DNA of 64,000 nucleotides, from assembly GCF_037392515.1 (NCBI RefSeq), contig NC_090288.1, positions 2,749,501 to 2,813,500 on the forward strand, written 5' to 3'. How positions within the stretch are numbered: the stretch's first letter is position 1; each line of letters opens with the position of its first letter. A program made the position numbers and the translations under genes. Source of the DNA: Haliotis asinina. Its lineage: Eukaryota; Mollusca; Gastropoda; Lepetellida; Haliotidae. The notes under the pieces were generated by a model that worked only from the letters and a program-made list of their open reading frames with translations, did no database searches and was not told the origin of the DNA. Below are positions 37,094 to 49,303 of the stretch, one piece after another.

Positions 37094-37406
37094 AGAAGTT
37101 TCAAGAGATATGTGAAACAGATACATATTAAAACTACAGGCATATATTCATTCCTAAATCACGAAAGCGTTTGATACCATGGTGACATGGTAAGGTAATG
37201 AAGCACTATCGCCACCTGTCGGCATTGAACAAAAGTGAGGTTGACAAGACCAGACTGGTTCTCTGCGTGTGTTGCGCTAGCACTTCACTGAACCTGGCTA
37301 TGTAACGCCAGTTTTGACGGAACAATGAAGCATACCAAGAGAACGAGGTACGTTCTTACGTAAAACCACTGAACCAGACTTTGCTAGGACAAAAGTTGAC
37401 AAAGCA

Positions 37407-40400
37407 CTATTGTCCTTGTTTCGAGTCGTCTGCCTCTGTACCGAAATTGACAACGTGGGCAACGGTGGGTTTCTTCTTTGTTTCTTTGGCCCATGGCTGG
37501 ACTGTCACCCTGAGGAAGGCCAGGTACACGACAAGACTGACCCCACACAGACCCACGATCACCATGAAGCTGTTTCTCCATTCCTCCTGGGTTTTCTGCA
37601 ATCGGACAAAATAAAATCTAAATTAAGTATGTGCGTGTTTGTTATTTAACCCCTAACTCAGCAATATTCCAGGTATATGATTTGTAAATAATCAAGTCTG
37701 GGTCAGCATGTATTCCAGTGACCAACAGGACGAGCATCGATCTACGCAACTGGGAACCGATGATATGTGTGAACCAAGTCAGCGAGCCTGACCATCCGAT
37801 CCCGTCAGTTACCTCTTACATGCATGGGTTGCTGAAGACAGTTTAAAACCTGGATCTCATGGTCACGGGTTACACAAAATAATTGCATGGGATCTTAGAA
37901 ACATTTTTGGTTTTGTTTTTCCAGATGTTGTGTGAGTTTGAACATATTTTATTCAGTATCGAAAGAGACTGGGCACAAGTTATTCAGCGTATTAAAGCCA
38001 GCTCCCAAGAGTTACATGGACAAAATATATACATTTAATGAACAATAAATATGGGCAAGACATATGGTCTAGATGTTTCCTTTGTTTAAGACATTATGAG
38101 AGTAAGTGAATGATATTTTAGTCAAACTTATGTCACCGAAGACTTTAAAACTTAGAATCCCTATGGCACGGAAGGCAGTTGAAAGACAAAAGTATTATTC
38201 ACGCGCTGGGTGCAAGAGGCAGCTATGGTCTCTTCATACCAAGCGATTGTGGGAAATCGACTTCCAAAGATAACGCTATTAGTAAGTAGGTTTGTAAATC
38301 ACATTCCCAGGATTCCCAAGCGAATATAAATATTGTATGACTAGAGGCTACCAACATTTGGCGTCATGACACCCGTGACAATAGGCGCCAGAACTCCCGC
38401 CACGCCGCTGAGAGAGTTGCCCATGCTGGTGATTGTCCCGGCGAATCTACAAACACAAAACACAGACATCACTTGTATCATAATCTCCTGCTTTCACTAA
38501 GCTTTCACCTGGGTTCCATTCCAATATTTTACACGGAGATAATATGCTTTGTGTAATATGTTTATTTCTTGCGGAACGGTGATGATAACAGGTGATCAAG
38601 AAAGCTGATCGAATCCTGCTCCACAGAGATTTGTCATAAACACACGCAATGGCAAGTCAGTTTTAAAGTTATGCTGAAAGCTACACCTCGTCTTATGTAT
38701 ATTAACACTGCAGTTGTAATAATGGTTTGGTTAAAGCAATGTTCTAAAAGTACACAAGAAATATTTCATTTGTGTTGATCTAGCTATATTGGTGAAATAT
38801 TGCTAAAAGCGGAGTAAAACCAAATTCACTAACTCACTCACTATCAAGAATACACTCGTGTAAAGCCAAGCAACTTTACCAAAATATCATCCTTGCCTGG
38901 AACGGTCAGTGAACATGGCTAAATCTCATTTTCAGATCAAGGCATAACAATTTCATATACTGTTCATTTGTACATGACAGAAGCATTTTAGTCCATGGGA
39001 AAAGCAGCTCTGGCCCGTTCTAATACAGACCTTCCAAAATGCATAGTCAAATGAACTATGTCCACTTACTTTGGCGCTATTTCAACTTCATTGATCTGAT
39101 AGGCGGACTCAGCGAAAGCCTGCATGCACATCACTGCAGTGAATAGGAAGACAGCAAGAGCACGCTGGTCGGCCGACACGAACCCCAGACATACCAGGAA
39201 CACGGCCGAACCAACATTCGCTGTCAGGAAACAAGCATAAAAAAACATAGGTTTATACTGTTTATGTTTTGTGAGTGTCCCTATTAAAAAGCTTAGTTCA
39301 TAATTCATGTTTAAGTCACTTGATAGTGAGCAACATTGTGAAAATGCCCATCTACCTCTTTCAGAAGACCTCTGCATGGTTTGTTTGCCAAGTTTAATCG
39401 GTTAGATCATTTAAAAAGCGAAAGTGAGTGGTGACTGGTTCGCTCAACTTCCCAGCGTAGACACAGCGTAGACTTAGATAAAAAGACAACCAAGGGAGGT
39501 AATAAATTTATGCATCCAGGGTATAGTGGAGACTTTTTGGAACGTATACCCTGGAGATATCGAGGATGGGGTGCCTGGGACTCCCGAATATCTTTCGAAA
39601 AGTTCTTTGTTGTTTAATGCCGCTCAAGATTCCAGCTATAGATTCTATAGACCAGACAACCCAAAGACACTAGGTGTTGGCTGATGTGAACATTGAAAGG
39701 TACAGGCGTCCCTGCAAAATGAACTTACAGAGCGTCTGGAAGATCACCCGTGTCCAGTAGACAGAGAGGATCTTCCTCTTCACCAGCAGGTCCGCCAGCA
39801 AACCAACCAGGACCGTGCACATTCCCCTCGCCAGGTGTGGGACGGACGATAACACCCCATTCTGCAGAACAAGCGGCATAGAACTAAAGTCATTCACTCA
39901 CACTCTTACCGACCATGCCCTATACAACCTTCCCTAACGCAATACTTCTAATCCGAATGTATGATGCACCCCCCAGATTTCGTCTTATCGTCCCACCCTC
40001 GTCATCAGTTCTCATATGATGCCAAAGCACAATCATGTCCTCCCACGTGACCCGGGTACCTCATATATATTGAGGTGCAGGACTTCATGCATGTAGGTAG
40101 GGCCACTTGTGGTCAGACTGTAGTCCACCCAATCGGAGACCATGTGAATCACCAGACAGCCAATCACAGGCTTGGACGTCAGGATTGCTCGCCAAGGGAT
40201 TGCAACATTCTGAAATACAACCCCCGTCGATCACGCATAATGGCTTGTTTTCGTGAACACCTGGTGTCATCAGTGATGTTCAGTGACCCATGCACGTACG
40301 TGTTACCATTAGTTTGCCTGATGTGGATACATGAAACAATTTCAGTGGGTATTCTTGTCTAATATTCTCTCGTTTTATATTTACATTGAAAGAGAAAACG

Positions 40401-42585
40401 TAATGGCTAAATATTCAATATAACTAACCGTAAACATCGCCACAAATATAAACCTGTATATATATTCTGATAATGGGAGAAGTTAAAATATTCAGAGAGG
40501 CAACAATTTCAAAATATCGCCGAAAGGGGAGAGAACTCACAACGACACAGACACTATTAAAACCTGTCACATGTCTTTAGGTATCGTATATGTAGTTGGT
40601 TTAACGTACTGGGTCTGAATCTGGAAGAAGGAAACAAACCTCTTCGTATGAGACCTCGATGTTGGCCACGATGTAGTCGCGCTCCCTAGGGGAGATACGG
40701 GGGTCGCTGGCTGGGTTGTTGGCGGTAAACAACTGCCACAAAACGAACCAGATGAGTCCACCTGCACCTGTACAATTAAATGCCATCAACTAAGAAACCC
40801 CAGCCTGTATGGTTGCTGGGTTAAAGATGACATGTTTCCGCTACGTGAAAGATGTCCGTCGTCATACAATGTATGTCGTCCTTCACCCTGTTTCTGAATG
40901 ATAGATATGATTTCACTGTGGTGTTTTTACATCAACACTCAGCCCTTTAACGCGTATCTACTCTTGTTGATGAAGTGATATCAAGGGACAACAGGTGACC
41001 TCAAGAGACAACAGGTGACCTCAAGAGACAACAGGTGACCTCAAGAGACAACAGGTGATTTCTGGGGACAGCAGATGAGATTTCGAGAAACATATTTTCG
41101 AGCATTCAGACATTTACTGCATATGCATACCTGATATGTAAAAGCTGAGCTTCCAGCCGTCCGGCATTGCATTGCAAAGTATTCCAGTGAGGGAGAAGGC
41201 TGCAACAGTTCCTATAAACCGTCCTGTTACAAAAAAATGCAGCGTTTGTTAATTCCCCCTTAAATACTGTCCCCAAATATATAGTCTCATTTAAGAAATG
41301 GTGGGACAGCTTAGTGGTTAAAGCATCGCTGGTCACGCCAAAGACCCAGTTGTTTCGACTTCCCTTATGTAAACTGTGTGTACCCATTTCTGGGGGAAAT
41401 TGTAGGAAAACCGTAAAACGCAACCCACTCATTTGTTTATCATGCTATTATATCAACATGTTGGATGCAGGGACAATGAAGTAGAATCAAATTCAAAACT
41501 CTACATCCCTGCCTAATTATAAAATTGAGGTAGGCACACTGCCAGTCTGTCTCACTTCTCACACAACGTTACAATTCCAGAAATTAAATATGTGCTTCAA
41601 AATATGCCTGGGAATAAAGCGTGAAATGAATGAGGGAATGAATCACTTTTCAGACTAAATTTAATTGGCATCTATTGTAGGAGCGGCAGCATGACCTGGC
41701 GTCTGTTCGTCACCAAGAAGTTCCGGGTTCGATTCCGCACTGGTACAATGTGTGAAGTCCATTTCTGGTGTTCTCAGTCGTGATATTGCTGCTAAAAGCG
41801 GCGTAAAACCATATTCAGTTGGGCAGTCTGTTGGACTAAACTATGAAACATTCGATATTATCAAGACTTTCAGTGTACATTGTCTCCCTTCACCTATAGA
41901 GAGGAACAGTTACACGTAGCCGGATCTACCCAGTTATTTTTATCTGGGAAAAACGTGACGACCCGTGACAAGTCTGGACCAGGTTACGGAAAGTACCTAG
42001 TGACGGGACAACACCTGCCTGTTGACAAAGATGGTAAAGGTGCTGATTTTGTTTTTGATACCCACAAATGAGAATTTGTTCCTAGTATTATCTGTAATGC
42101 CATCCAAAAACTCATGCGGAGTATCTTGAGTTGGCGGACTTCATGTTTAATATTGTATTTGTGTGATGAGGGAAGTACAGACGACTCACTCACCGCTGGC
42201 GCTGATGGTTGTAAGTGTGGCCAGTTCATTCCTGGGGGCCCACTTCCCCCACAAACTCTGGATCCCTGGAAACAAGATCGCCTGGAAGACACGAAGTAGT
42301 ATAGACGGTAGTTGGGTAATGAATAATGAATAGGGAGATGAAAGTAGTCGTTTTATGGGTGAGGGAAGGATTTCATGGCTTATATGGGGTGGTCCTACTA
42401 AAATTCGTCTCAGAGTTACTCCACCTCTGTAAATGTATATGTGAATGGTTTTTTGCAGAAAAGTAGTCGTATAATTAGTCTCAGATGTGGGTGTACTCTT
42501 GTTTTCCCTGCAAATTTGCAGGCGATTTTGCTGTGCGATCCCGTGCCCCCATTGTCTATGCTACTCACGCCATCATCATCAACAT

Positions 42586-42642
<57 letters not shown>

Positions 42643-45600
42643 ACTTGAACATGACTACAGTATACCTCGATCTGTACAGCATATGCCTGTTAGAATCAAT
42701 GAGGCGTCATCATATTCATGTCATATGTCTAGATCGGTAAGTAAGTATTTACCTTCGTGTGGCTGTAATATTGCTGGGTGCAGCATTAAACAACAAACAT
42801 CTGAGTACAGTTCCTAAGTACCTACCCCGCCAAGGCCAGCGATGAGTCTCAGAGCGTATATGAGCCGGTGTTCCACCGTCAGACAGTAAGGGATGATGAT
42901 GGTCGCCACGCCAGCGAGCATCAAACCGCCGCCTACGTAGTACCTGATGACGTCATGCTTCAAGTACCAGATACCCAGGAACGTGCTCGAGAAAAAACCC
43001 GCGAAAAACATGGCCAGAATGAGAGACTGCTCTGTCTTGTTCCACGGAAGGCCGTCGCTCTGAAATGTAGAAATGCAGAAATGGGCTTCACGCTGCACAC
43101 ATTGTAACCATGAGGGGGAATCGAACTCCGGCCTACGGCGTGAAGAGCGAACGATTATATCACGAGGCAACCCCACCGCCCGGCCCGTTATGATATTATC
43201 GTTGTTCGTGATCTGTCCATCTCGTTGTTCGTGATCTGTCCATCTCGCAGATAGTGGTCTGTTCAAGGTGGACTTTCAGTTGTAACATAATGTCAGTACA
43301 CACAACTACATCAATTCACCTGTTCAGGAACGAGTTAGAATTGGTTTTCAGTAAACTATTCTTGTCGTGAAAAGCAGCTAACGGGATCGGGTGCTAAATT
43401 GGTTGCCACTTGTCATCAGGACCAAATTACGTAGATTGATGCTCATACTGTTGAACACTATATTGTCTTGCCCAGCCGAAATATTGCTAAATGTGGCGTT
43501 AAATTACAAATTATAAGAAATCTTCACCAAGTAAATAATGCTATTCCGACATATAAAAACCCTCTTTTTCTTTGTTTGTGTTTCAGTGATGTGCCATTTT
43601 ATTAGAATCGACCTGGGCCCGTATTCTCGAAACGTTCGTAGCCCTAAGAATTCTTAACTTTGATCGTAGCCAATGTGTTAAGAATGGGCTTAAGAAGTTC
43701 GTAGGGCTACGAACGTTTCGAGAATAGCACTGCTGGACATTAACGATTCTGGCCTAGGCCGTGGACTGATTCATATTATTGGCACGATCCGGATCAGGCT
43801 GTCTCGCTATCAGTGAAGTCCCATAAAGTCGCCTCGTCTGACCAGCATACAGAGCGTATTTGTCACAACAATAACGAGGAATTGGACAACAATGAAAATT
43901 TAGTCGACATGGTAGATATTATGGTAGTTGTAAACCAAGTATTGACTAAAAACGATTCCTTTTTGTGAACCCTTATAAAATCATTTTATTGCGTAATACA
44001 CTTGGCGTCCCGTCAAGCAAGTGAGTTTCTTCAAAACTGCAGAGTACCCCATGGGATAAGTCATGTAACTATGAAGGTTCTAGCGCCTCAGAAGCAGCTT
44101 GGGGTATTCGTGATACTGATCACAGGAAAAATAACGTGGTTTCAGTGTCTGGAAACCTAAATGAAAGAAAATGGAAACTTTTCAGTTTCAGGTTCAGGTA
44201 GGTTTCCGGACCCTTTTCTATATTTCCAGAAAATGGAGACATGGTGACATGGTGACATGGTGACATGGTGACATGGTATTATTATATCACCTCTTTGTAC
44301 ACAGCCTCTGTTTCATGTGGGAAAGTTGAATTGGAAGGAATTGTTGTGGTGTTGTGCCAAGGAGGTGTTATAATGTCCTCTCCTTTTACCATACAGACAA
44401 TGGCAATGCCCAGCTGGTCCCGCATGGCGGACACCCAAAACATGGCCCCAAACCCCATGATTGCCAGCGTCCATCTCTTGGGGAACGCCGACCAACAACC
44501 TGGAAAGCAAATAATGACAATTGAACAATGTAAAAAAAATGGCACCGTATTTCATGTACGAGATTACTGTATCACAAATATCTTACCAGGAAAGAGATAC
44601 ACAGACATAGCCAGGTCGCTTGAAGGGATAGGTGTACCTTTTCAAATACCTAATCAATTCACGAAACGGGGAAAACAAATGAAAATATAAATGTTTCAAC
44701 CAACGTTTTTGGTATTAAAACACAATACCATGCTGGTCCAAAGCTGTTTTGAAAGAAAGAAACATCATGTTTCAAGGGCTCAGTGAAATATTATTAAGTC
44801 TCCAACAAAGTTCCAAAAGGACGGAAACGAAAAGGACCCAGGAGGAATGTCTAACTCCGTGGATCAGTGTGTAGTCGAATGTCACATGGGGTTATCGCAC
44901 AATGCAGTACGTTCCAGAACTAATTATAGCACACCACTGTACAATGAATAACACTGGCACATTGTCATTGTCCAGCAAATACCAAACCTTGAACGCTTGA
45001 AGCATACTTGGAGGAGTAATTTCTTATTTTGAAGTTGGTTTGTTGAAATGGCGGTCTAAATTTCAAGGTTAATTTCTCTTAAACCCCTTAAATTGTTCAT
45101 AAGTGAGGAAATATCGTTCATACGTGCGTGAACGTATTCGAGCTGATTTGTGTCGGATCTACTTTCCAGGTTTTCCTGGGATACCCTCGGACCCGCAAAT
45201 ACAAATAAAGCAATTAAAATGATTTGTGTTCATACTCCTTTCATTTTTAAATATCACTTGTTTGTAACAAAATGACAAGTCCCCGCCAGTGCGACCTAAT
45301 TTTCAAATTTCCCATTTGGTTTCAAGGACCCCCAATACTCTTTCTGCAATTCGTGATGCTAATTTTGAGACCGAACCCGTTTCAAGTCACCCCAATTTCG
45401 TCAGCATCACCTCCTCACCAACAAACAAACGAATTTCCAATTACTGAATATTGTTCCTTCTCACAAGAGGTTAATATCTCGCTGTTTGCGGACTGTCTGA
45501 AGAGTCTCAAGCAAAAAATCAGTTGTGAAGAATTTCACCAAAGTCTATCTTTTCCTAAAGGAATAACCTTGTGGAGACATACATGATAACAGGTAAGTAC

Positions 45601-46785
45601 TGGTTGAGGCAAAATACCAACCAATCAACGATGACATTGCTGACAGGCGCTTCATGAGCGGGATGGGTTTCAAAGGCGCGGTTGTGATTTTTATTATTAG
45701 ATTGGTCAAGCGTTTGGCACACATGCCACGTTATGCCACAAGTAAGGCCAAATATAATTATACGTTATGTTCACGCTGGTAATATCACGTTCGTAACATA
45801 TTTTCGACGGAAAATAATTTGATAAAAACTCGCCACTTATTCTCAGCAGATATATCTAGCAGTTCCATTTCCTTATCAAAACAAAGACCCTGAAATAACA
45901 GGAGCGTGACCTATTGGCAGAACCTTGCGTTCTAGGTCCTCGCCTGCAAATGGAGACAACTGCTCCCTGCCCCGAACTGGTACCTCAATTGTCAGAAATT
46001 TGGGCAATCTCTCCCATTCACGAAATGAACCTGAACTCTCTCTAACTCTCTCTTTACACACTGCTGACCCTAATTATTCACTGGCAAATGCATTGGGGGA
46101 AGGACTGATTCAAAGCGAGCCTTCATCACAAAGACTAGCACTCCTACGACAAGGTCTACAAGCGTGATCTAACGAACACCCAGAATGATCTTCAGAGGCA
46201 GCTGGAAGGTAACTTGACGGTTTGTCTACAAACTCAACGAATCAGGATTTGAAGTGTATGAGCGAGAACTAGAAGAGAGTAAACTTTACTTTCCTTTTCT
46301 TTGTAGATTTGAACTTGAGTTGTTTGGTCGAGGTTACAATATTCATGTTTCAAGAGAAGTACTGTAGACATGTGGATGGCTTTTCAAAATATGAAATTCC
46401 TGTGCAGACCTTAACCGCACGTCACGCCGAAGGCCCAGGTTCGATTCCCAATATGGGTACATGTGGAGACCATTTCTGATTAGCTGACCCACACCTTACC
46501 AAGGGAAGCATCGTTCAGGATCAGTTTACAATCTGTATAGAGGCTATTACTGAAGGGGCGTTGTGAAGGGACCGGGGTGTTGACTCAACATGGATTTCTT
46601 TGTACACAGATGGTAGCGACGATGTGACGTCGTCTTCACAAAGTTAATCCAGGTTTATGTATTAAACAAAAATACAGTTATGAGAAAAAACGGAACAGAA
46701 TGAAAATGAAAAATATACGTAGAAAATGTATGTATAAACGATATTTCAACTCACATTTTCGTTGCTCGACAACATCCGGCGCCAT
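37407..46785 (-). CDS. SLC17-family (sialin/VGLUT-like) transporter, eleven exons
   Basis: Exons on the minus strand are 46785-46755, 44499-44291, 43059-42826, 42281-42194, 41223-41131, 40767-40640, 40209-40060, 39861-39729, 39220-39070, 38446-38356 and 37595-37407. All have GT-AG ends and matching phases, giving 1,497 bases and 498 residues, as usual for SLC17. The start MAPDVVEQRK has a good context (ATGG, A at -3) and splices as T|GT (Cys11) into the first membrane segment. The next loop has two sequons (NTT, NST), as expected of the lumenal loop. Family signatures include WGKWAP near residues 169-174, PWRAILTSKPV near 266 and MTPNKTQEEWR near 433. The family moves organic anions or phosphate with H+ or Na+ in lysosomal, vesicular or plasma membranes. 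Transmembrane segment 4 reads GLGGAILFPGIQSLW where sialin and VGLUTs have GEGVTFPAMHAMW, so the acidic residue and the His are lost; substrate is uncertain. The exon 10 donor (GTTGGT) is weak but gives the expected join. Confidence 0.93.
37646..37870 (-). mobile_element. SINE family 2, nearly complete
   Basis: In inverted order it shows agcaatattccaggtatatg, aataatcaagtctgggtcag, cgagcatcgatctacgcaac, aagtcagcgagcctgaccat and tacatgcatgggttgctgaa. It lies in the last SLC17 intron. Confidence 0.75.
38571..38720 (+). repeat. Dispersed 150-bp duplication, copy 2
   Basis: ggaacggtgatgataacagg, then aacacacgcaatggcaagtc, aaagttatgctgaaagctac and aacactgcagttgt parallel 36452-36600. It lies in the SLC17 intron between exons 9 and 10. 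Confidence 0.75.
38785..38853 (+). mobile_element. SINE family 1 tail
   Basis: The sequence gaaatattgctaaaagcgga followed by gtaaaaccaaattcactaac and tcactcact is the 3' tail only. Confidence 0.6.
40983..41063. repeat. 20-bp tandem repeat
   Basis: The unit ctcaagagacaacaggtgac is present about four times, the outer copies diverged. It lies in the SLC17 intron between exons 5 and 6. Confidence 0.85.
41298..41432 (+). mobile_element. SINE family 1, diverged
   Basis: ggtgggacagcttagtggtt, aaagcatcgctggtcacgcc and gtacccatttctgggggaaa, with a final gtaaaacgcaacccactc, follow the family order. It lies in the SLC17 intron between exons 4 and 5. Confidence 0.65.
41683..41825 (+). mobile_element. 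SINE family 1, nearly complete
   Basis: The B box ccgggttcgattccgcactg, body gtgtgaagtccatttctggt and tail tgatattgctgctaaaagcg followed by gcgtaaaaccatattc are all present. Confidence 0.75.
42586..42642. repeat. (CTA)19 microsatellite
   Basis: There are nineteen uninterrupted CTA triplets in the SLC17 intron between exons 3 and 4. The poly-Thr and poly-Val reading frames across it are artefacts. Confidence 0.98.
42752..42803 (+). mobile_element. SINE tail fragment
   Basis: The sequence ggctgtaatattgctgggtg followed by cagcattaaacaacaaac is a diverged family tail. Confidence 0.45.
43075..43190 (-). mobile_element. SINE family 1, 5' part
   Basis: gaaatgggcttcacgctgca, the inverted B box (gggggaatcgaactccggcc), gaacgattatatcacgaggc and aaccccaccgcc are the inverted body and tRNA-like head. 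It begins directly after the acceptor of SLC17 exon 3. Confidence 0.7.
43335..43515 (+). mobile_element. SINE family 2, diverged
   Basis: agcagctaacgggatcgggt, ttacgtagattgatgctcat and a gaaatattgctaaatgtggc tail give the family order with many substitutions. Confidence 0.6.
43617..43729. mobile_element. Foldback MITE, GGGCCCGT type, copy 1
   Basis: The left arm gggcccgtattctcgaaacg and ttcgtagccctaagaa pairs with the right arm ttcgtagggctacgaacgtt followed by tcgagaat. It closely resembles the foldback at 57.12-57.27 kb in layout and in its left edge (tcgacctgggcccgt in both apart from one G). No transposase. It lies in the SLC17 intron between exons 2 and 3. Confidence 0.75.
44238..44277. 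repeat. 8-bp tandem repeat next to an SLC17 donor site
   Basis: gacatggt is repeated exactly five times. It ends 13 bases from the donor dinucleotide of SLC17 exon 2 (44290-44289, minus strand), inside the intron. Confidence 0.95.
45895..46170 (+). other. Unassigned open frame in SLC17 intron 1
   Basis: A plus-strand frame (ATG at 45925, stop near 46165) encodes about 80 residues with a Ser/Leu-rich middle (ELSLTLSLHTADPNYS) and an ending LALLRQGLQA. Composition is more protein-like than neighbouring frames, but there is no domain, promoter or partner exon. It may be a fragment of a mobile element. Confidence 0.2.
46405..46485 (+). mobile_element. SINE family 1 fragment
   Basis: ccgcacgtcacgccgaaggc, the B box (caggttcgattcccaatatg) and gtggagaccatttctgatta are recognisable. 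The tail is missing. Confidence 0.6.
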
Positions 46786-49100
46786 ATTGGTTCGTCGTCA
46801 GCAACTTCTGGAAACTGTGGCTGTAGATGCAGCTCACGTCCCGGCAGGAGCAGACCGCGAGTGTTACATTCAAATTGCGTCCACGTATGTGTTTGTTGCA
46901 ATGAATGCATGTTCAGAATAAGATATGATAAGGACCGCAGACCAAATTTTGCGATATTTTGAAATATTTTTGCTCATTTGTTTATGTCTAGCAACCACCG
47001 AGAAGTAAAGAAATGATGTTTCTTTGACAAAAATGTACGTGTTTTTGCCCAAAGAGGTTTCGTAACCGAAACCGCTCATGTGAGCTATTTTTGCATTTTC
47101 ACAAACCATTTGGGCCAGTCAACTGCATCAAGGAAATATAAGGTTTCATGTTGAAAACTGTTCCAGTCTATTGAGCAGATATTGATGCAGATTTTCCCCA
47201 AGTTTCCTTTGAAAATATCCATAACTTTGAAAGCTACTGGCATGTGTCTGAGTCATGAATCAAAAACGGAAACAATATATAGCCACAAAATCATTTACAT
47301 TATGAGATATTATTATTTGCTAACCAGTTGTGAACATAGTATGACTAATTACTGTGAATATCAATTCAGAATAAGGTTTCTTTTTTTCATGTCTATTTGT
47401 GTATATTCAATAAAAAGTACAATTTTTACCATGATGATTGTACCAAGGTTTTTGAGTAAAATCTACGTCTCAAAAATCCTCTGTACTATTGTTTAAATTT
47501 CAAAATGAAATTATTTTAATAAAGACACCCATTTAATTCTTGAAAATCATTCCTAAAGATAAGAAAAGGTAAAGGTATTTAAAAAAACATAACTATACAC
47601 GTCAACAACTCTCTTGAATGCAGTAAAAAGTTTATATGATTGTTGAAATCTGAATATATTACATGATTTGACAGGTTTGTTCAGGGTACACCTGAAATGA
47701 AACCCCAAACAAAGAGAATCATGCACATAATATATGACATTTCCAGTCTCTTCATTGTCTAACGTTTCAGTTTCAGCACCTGCCCTGGGTGTTTCCCATC
47801 GGTTTCAGCACCTTCCCTGGGTGTTTCCCATCGGTTTCAGAAATATTTTCAGAAAATGTTTGAGTGTACAATGACACCGCTAGGCAAGGCAGTGGCAATC
47901 ACATCAGCACCAAGACCCAATTAAGACATGAAGAATCGTGAATTTTATCTCCATTCATTGTGGCTTTGTGCTATTCTTCAAACCCTAGTGATTTCATTGT
48001 TTAGTAAATGGATGGGCTTTTGATTCCCCTTTCAAATTGTCTAGCTACACATATCATAAGGAGTCATAACAATTTTTCTGTAAAATTATTTGATTACCTA
48101 GTAGGTGCCACGAGTTTACCAGCCACTACGACTACGTGGAGAGGAGTCATATTACATACTTTAAACATGAGGCACATGTATCATGTGTTGCACATTATCT
48201 CAAACAGACAGCCCATTTCTCATAACTTTTTCATTTTACTACCAAATATGTAATTTTCAACTCCAAACTGGAGTTTTAAACCTTTCAGGAGATGGAAACA
48301 GTTTAATTCTTTGAGCATGCATTTACATTTAAATGTATCTTTTATGATCGTGAATGGGTCATCATAGACGGTCATGAAATATTTTCATATAAATCTTCCA
48401 CAGTATTTTCTTCCAGACTCGGGACTCTCCAGCCCTTGTAGCAGGAATCTCTAAAACACAACAACTTTAATACAATACATAACAGATTCCATTTGCAGGC
48501 ATCTTGTGTTTTTCAAGACAACAGATGATGAGTAGCAGTTTAAATTTAAAAGATTTACAAAAGCAATTACAGGGATAACAGGGTGTTACCTATGAATACT
48601 TGGGTGTGGTGGCTTGCTTGTCCCGGCATCAACTGAACATAATAAACTGCATCGTCAGTATAAACCTAAAATGTAATCAATTTCACTTTTGTCATTACAA
48701 AACATGTTTCAGAAGAATTATTAAAGAGATACACAGCATTTACACCATCCATGATTCTGATGTTCTATCTAACACACAGTTTTATGTTTACATTAGAACT
48801 GAGGGCGCACAAACCGAAACATTCGTCTTGTGAATTTCAGAAAATGACCTTCTTTTCAACCGATCTGAATTTTCTCGTAACAACTTTCATAATTTTCACA
48901 AACAACTGTGGTTACACTGCATTCCAATTCCTTGTTTCATAAAAATGATATTTACGAATGAATTTAAACTTCAATAACACGGTATTTCTATATTATATGT
49001 CGAGGTTTAGGCAGCAAGCCTTAAGTAAGAAATCACAGACTACCTCTTTTTGATGAGGTCGTAAAATGATTCACAATGCATCGGGCTCACTGGTTACACC

Positions 49101-49303
49101 CACAGGCCCCCGTGTCATTGCGAGGATTATAGATTATATTTTAGAAAATATAAAGAAATGGGCTGACTCCCGACTTGAAACCATTCACCGTACAATATAT
49201 GTAGACATGTTGTACTGTGAAGGGTTTAAAGTCGGGGGTCATCTAGAACTTTACATATTTTTAAAAAGAATCTTTAATCCTCGCAATGACACAAGGGTCT
49301 GTG
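49101..49303. mobile_element. hAT-like MITE with 8-bp target duplication
   Basis: The element starts cacaggcccccgtgtcattg and ends caatgacacaagggtctgtg, which are inverse to each other. Both halves pair along about 100 bases, with ttgcgaggattatagat facing atctttaatcctcgcaa, so it is a near-complete foldback. It is flanked by a perfect 8-base direct repeat, gttacacc (49093-49100 and 49304-49311). Eight-base target duplications with short CA-starting inverted ends are typical of hAT elements. No transposase is present. Confidence 0.85.

Larger units (their letters stand above)
34815..37406. other. Region between convergent DNase and SLC17 genes
   Basis: It holds a complete family 2 SINE, a 41-bp triplication, one copy of a dispersed 150-bp duplication and a short heptamer repeat. 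A TTTATT at 36267-36272 (AATAAA on the minus strand) could serve the SLC17 transcript, giving a 3' UTR of about 1.1 kb. No gene is seen. Confidence 0.4.

Noticed and set aside
42416-42740. Poly-Val and poly-Thr frames on opposite strands
   Set aside because: They are translations of the (CTA)19 microsatellite within an SLC17 intron.
45272-45586. A 104-codon frame in SLC17 intron 1
   Set aside because: No domain or splice support. It lies antisense within a confirmed intron.
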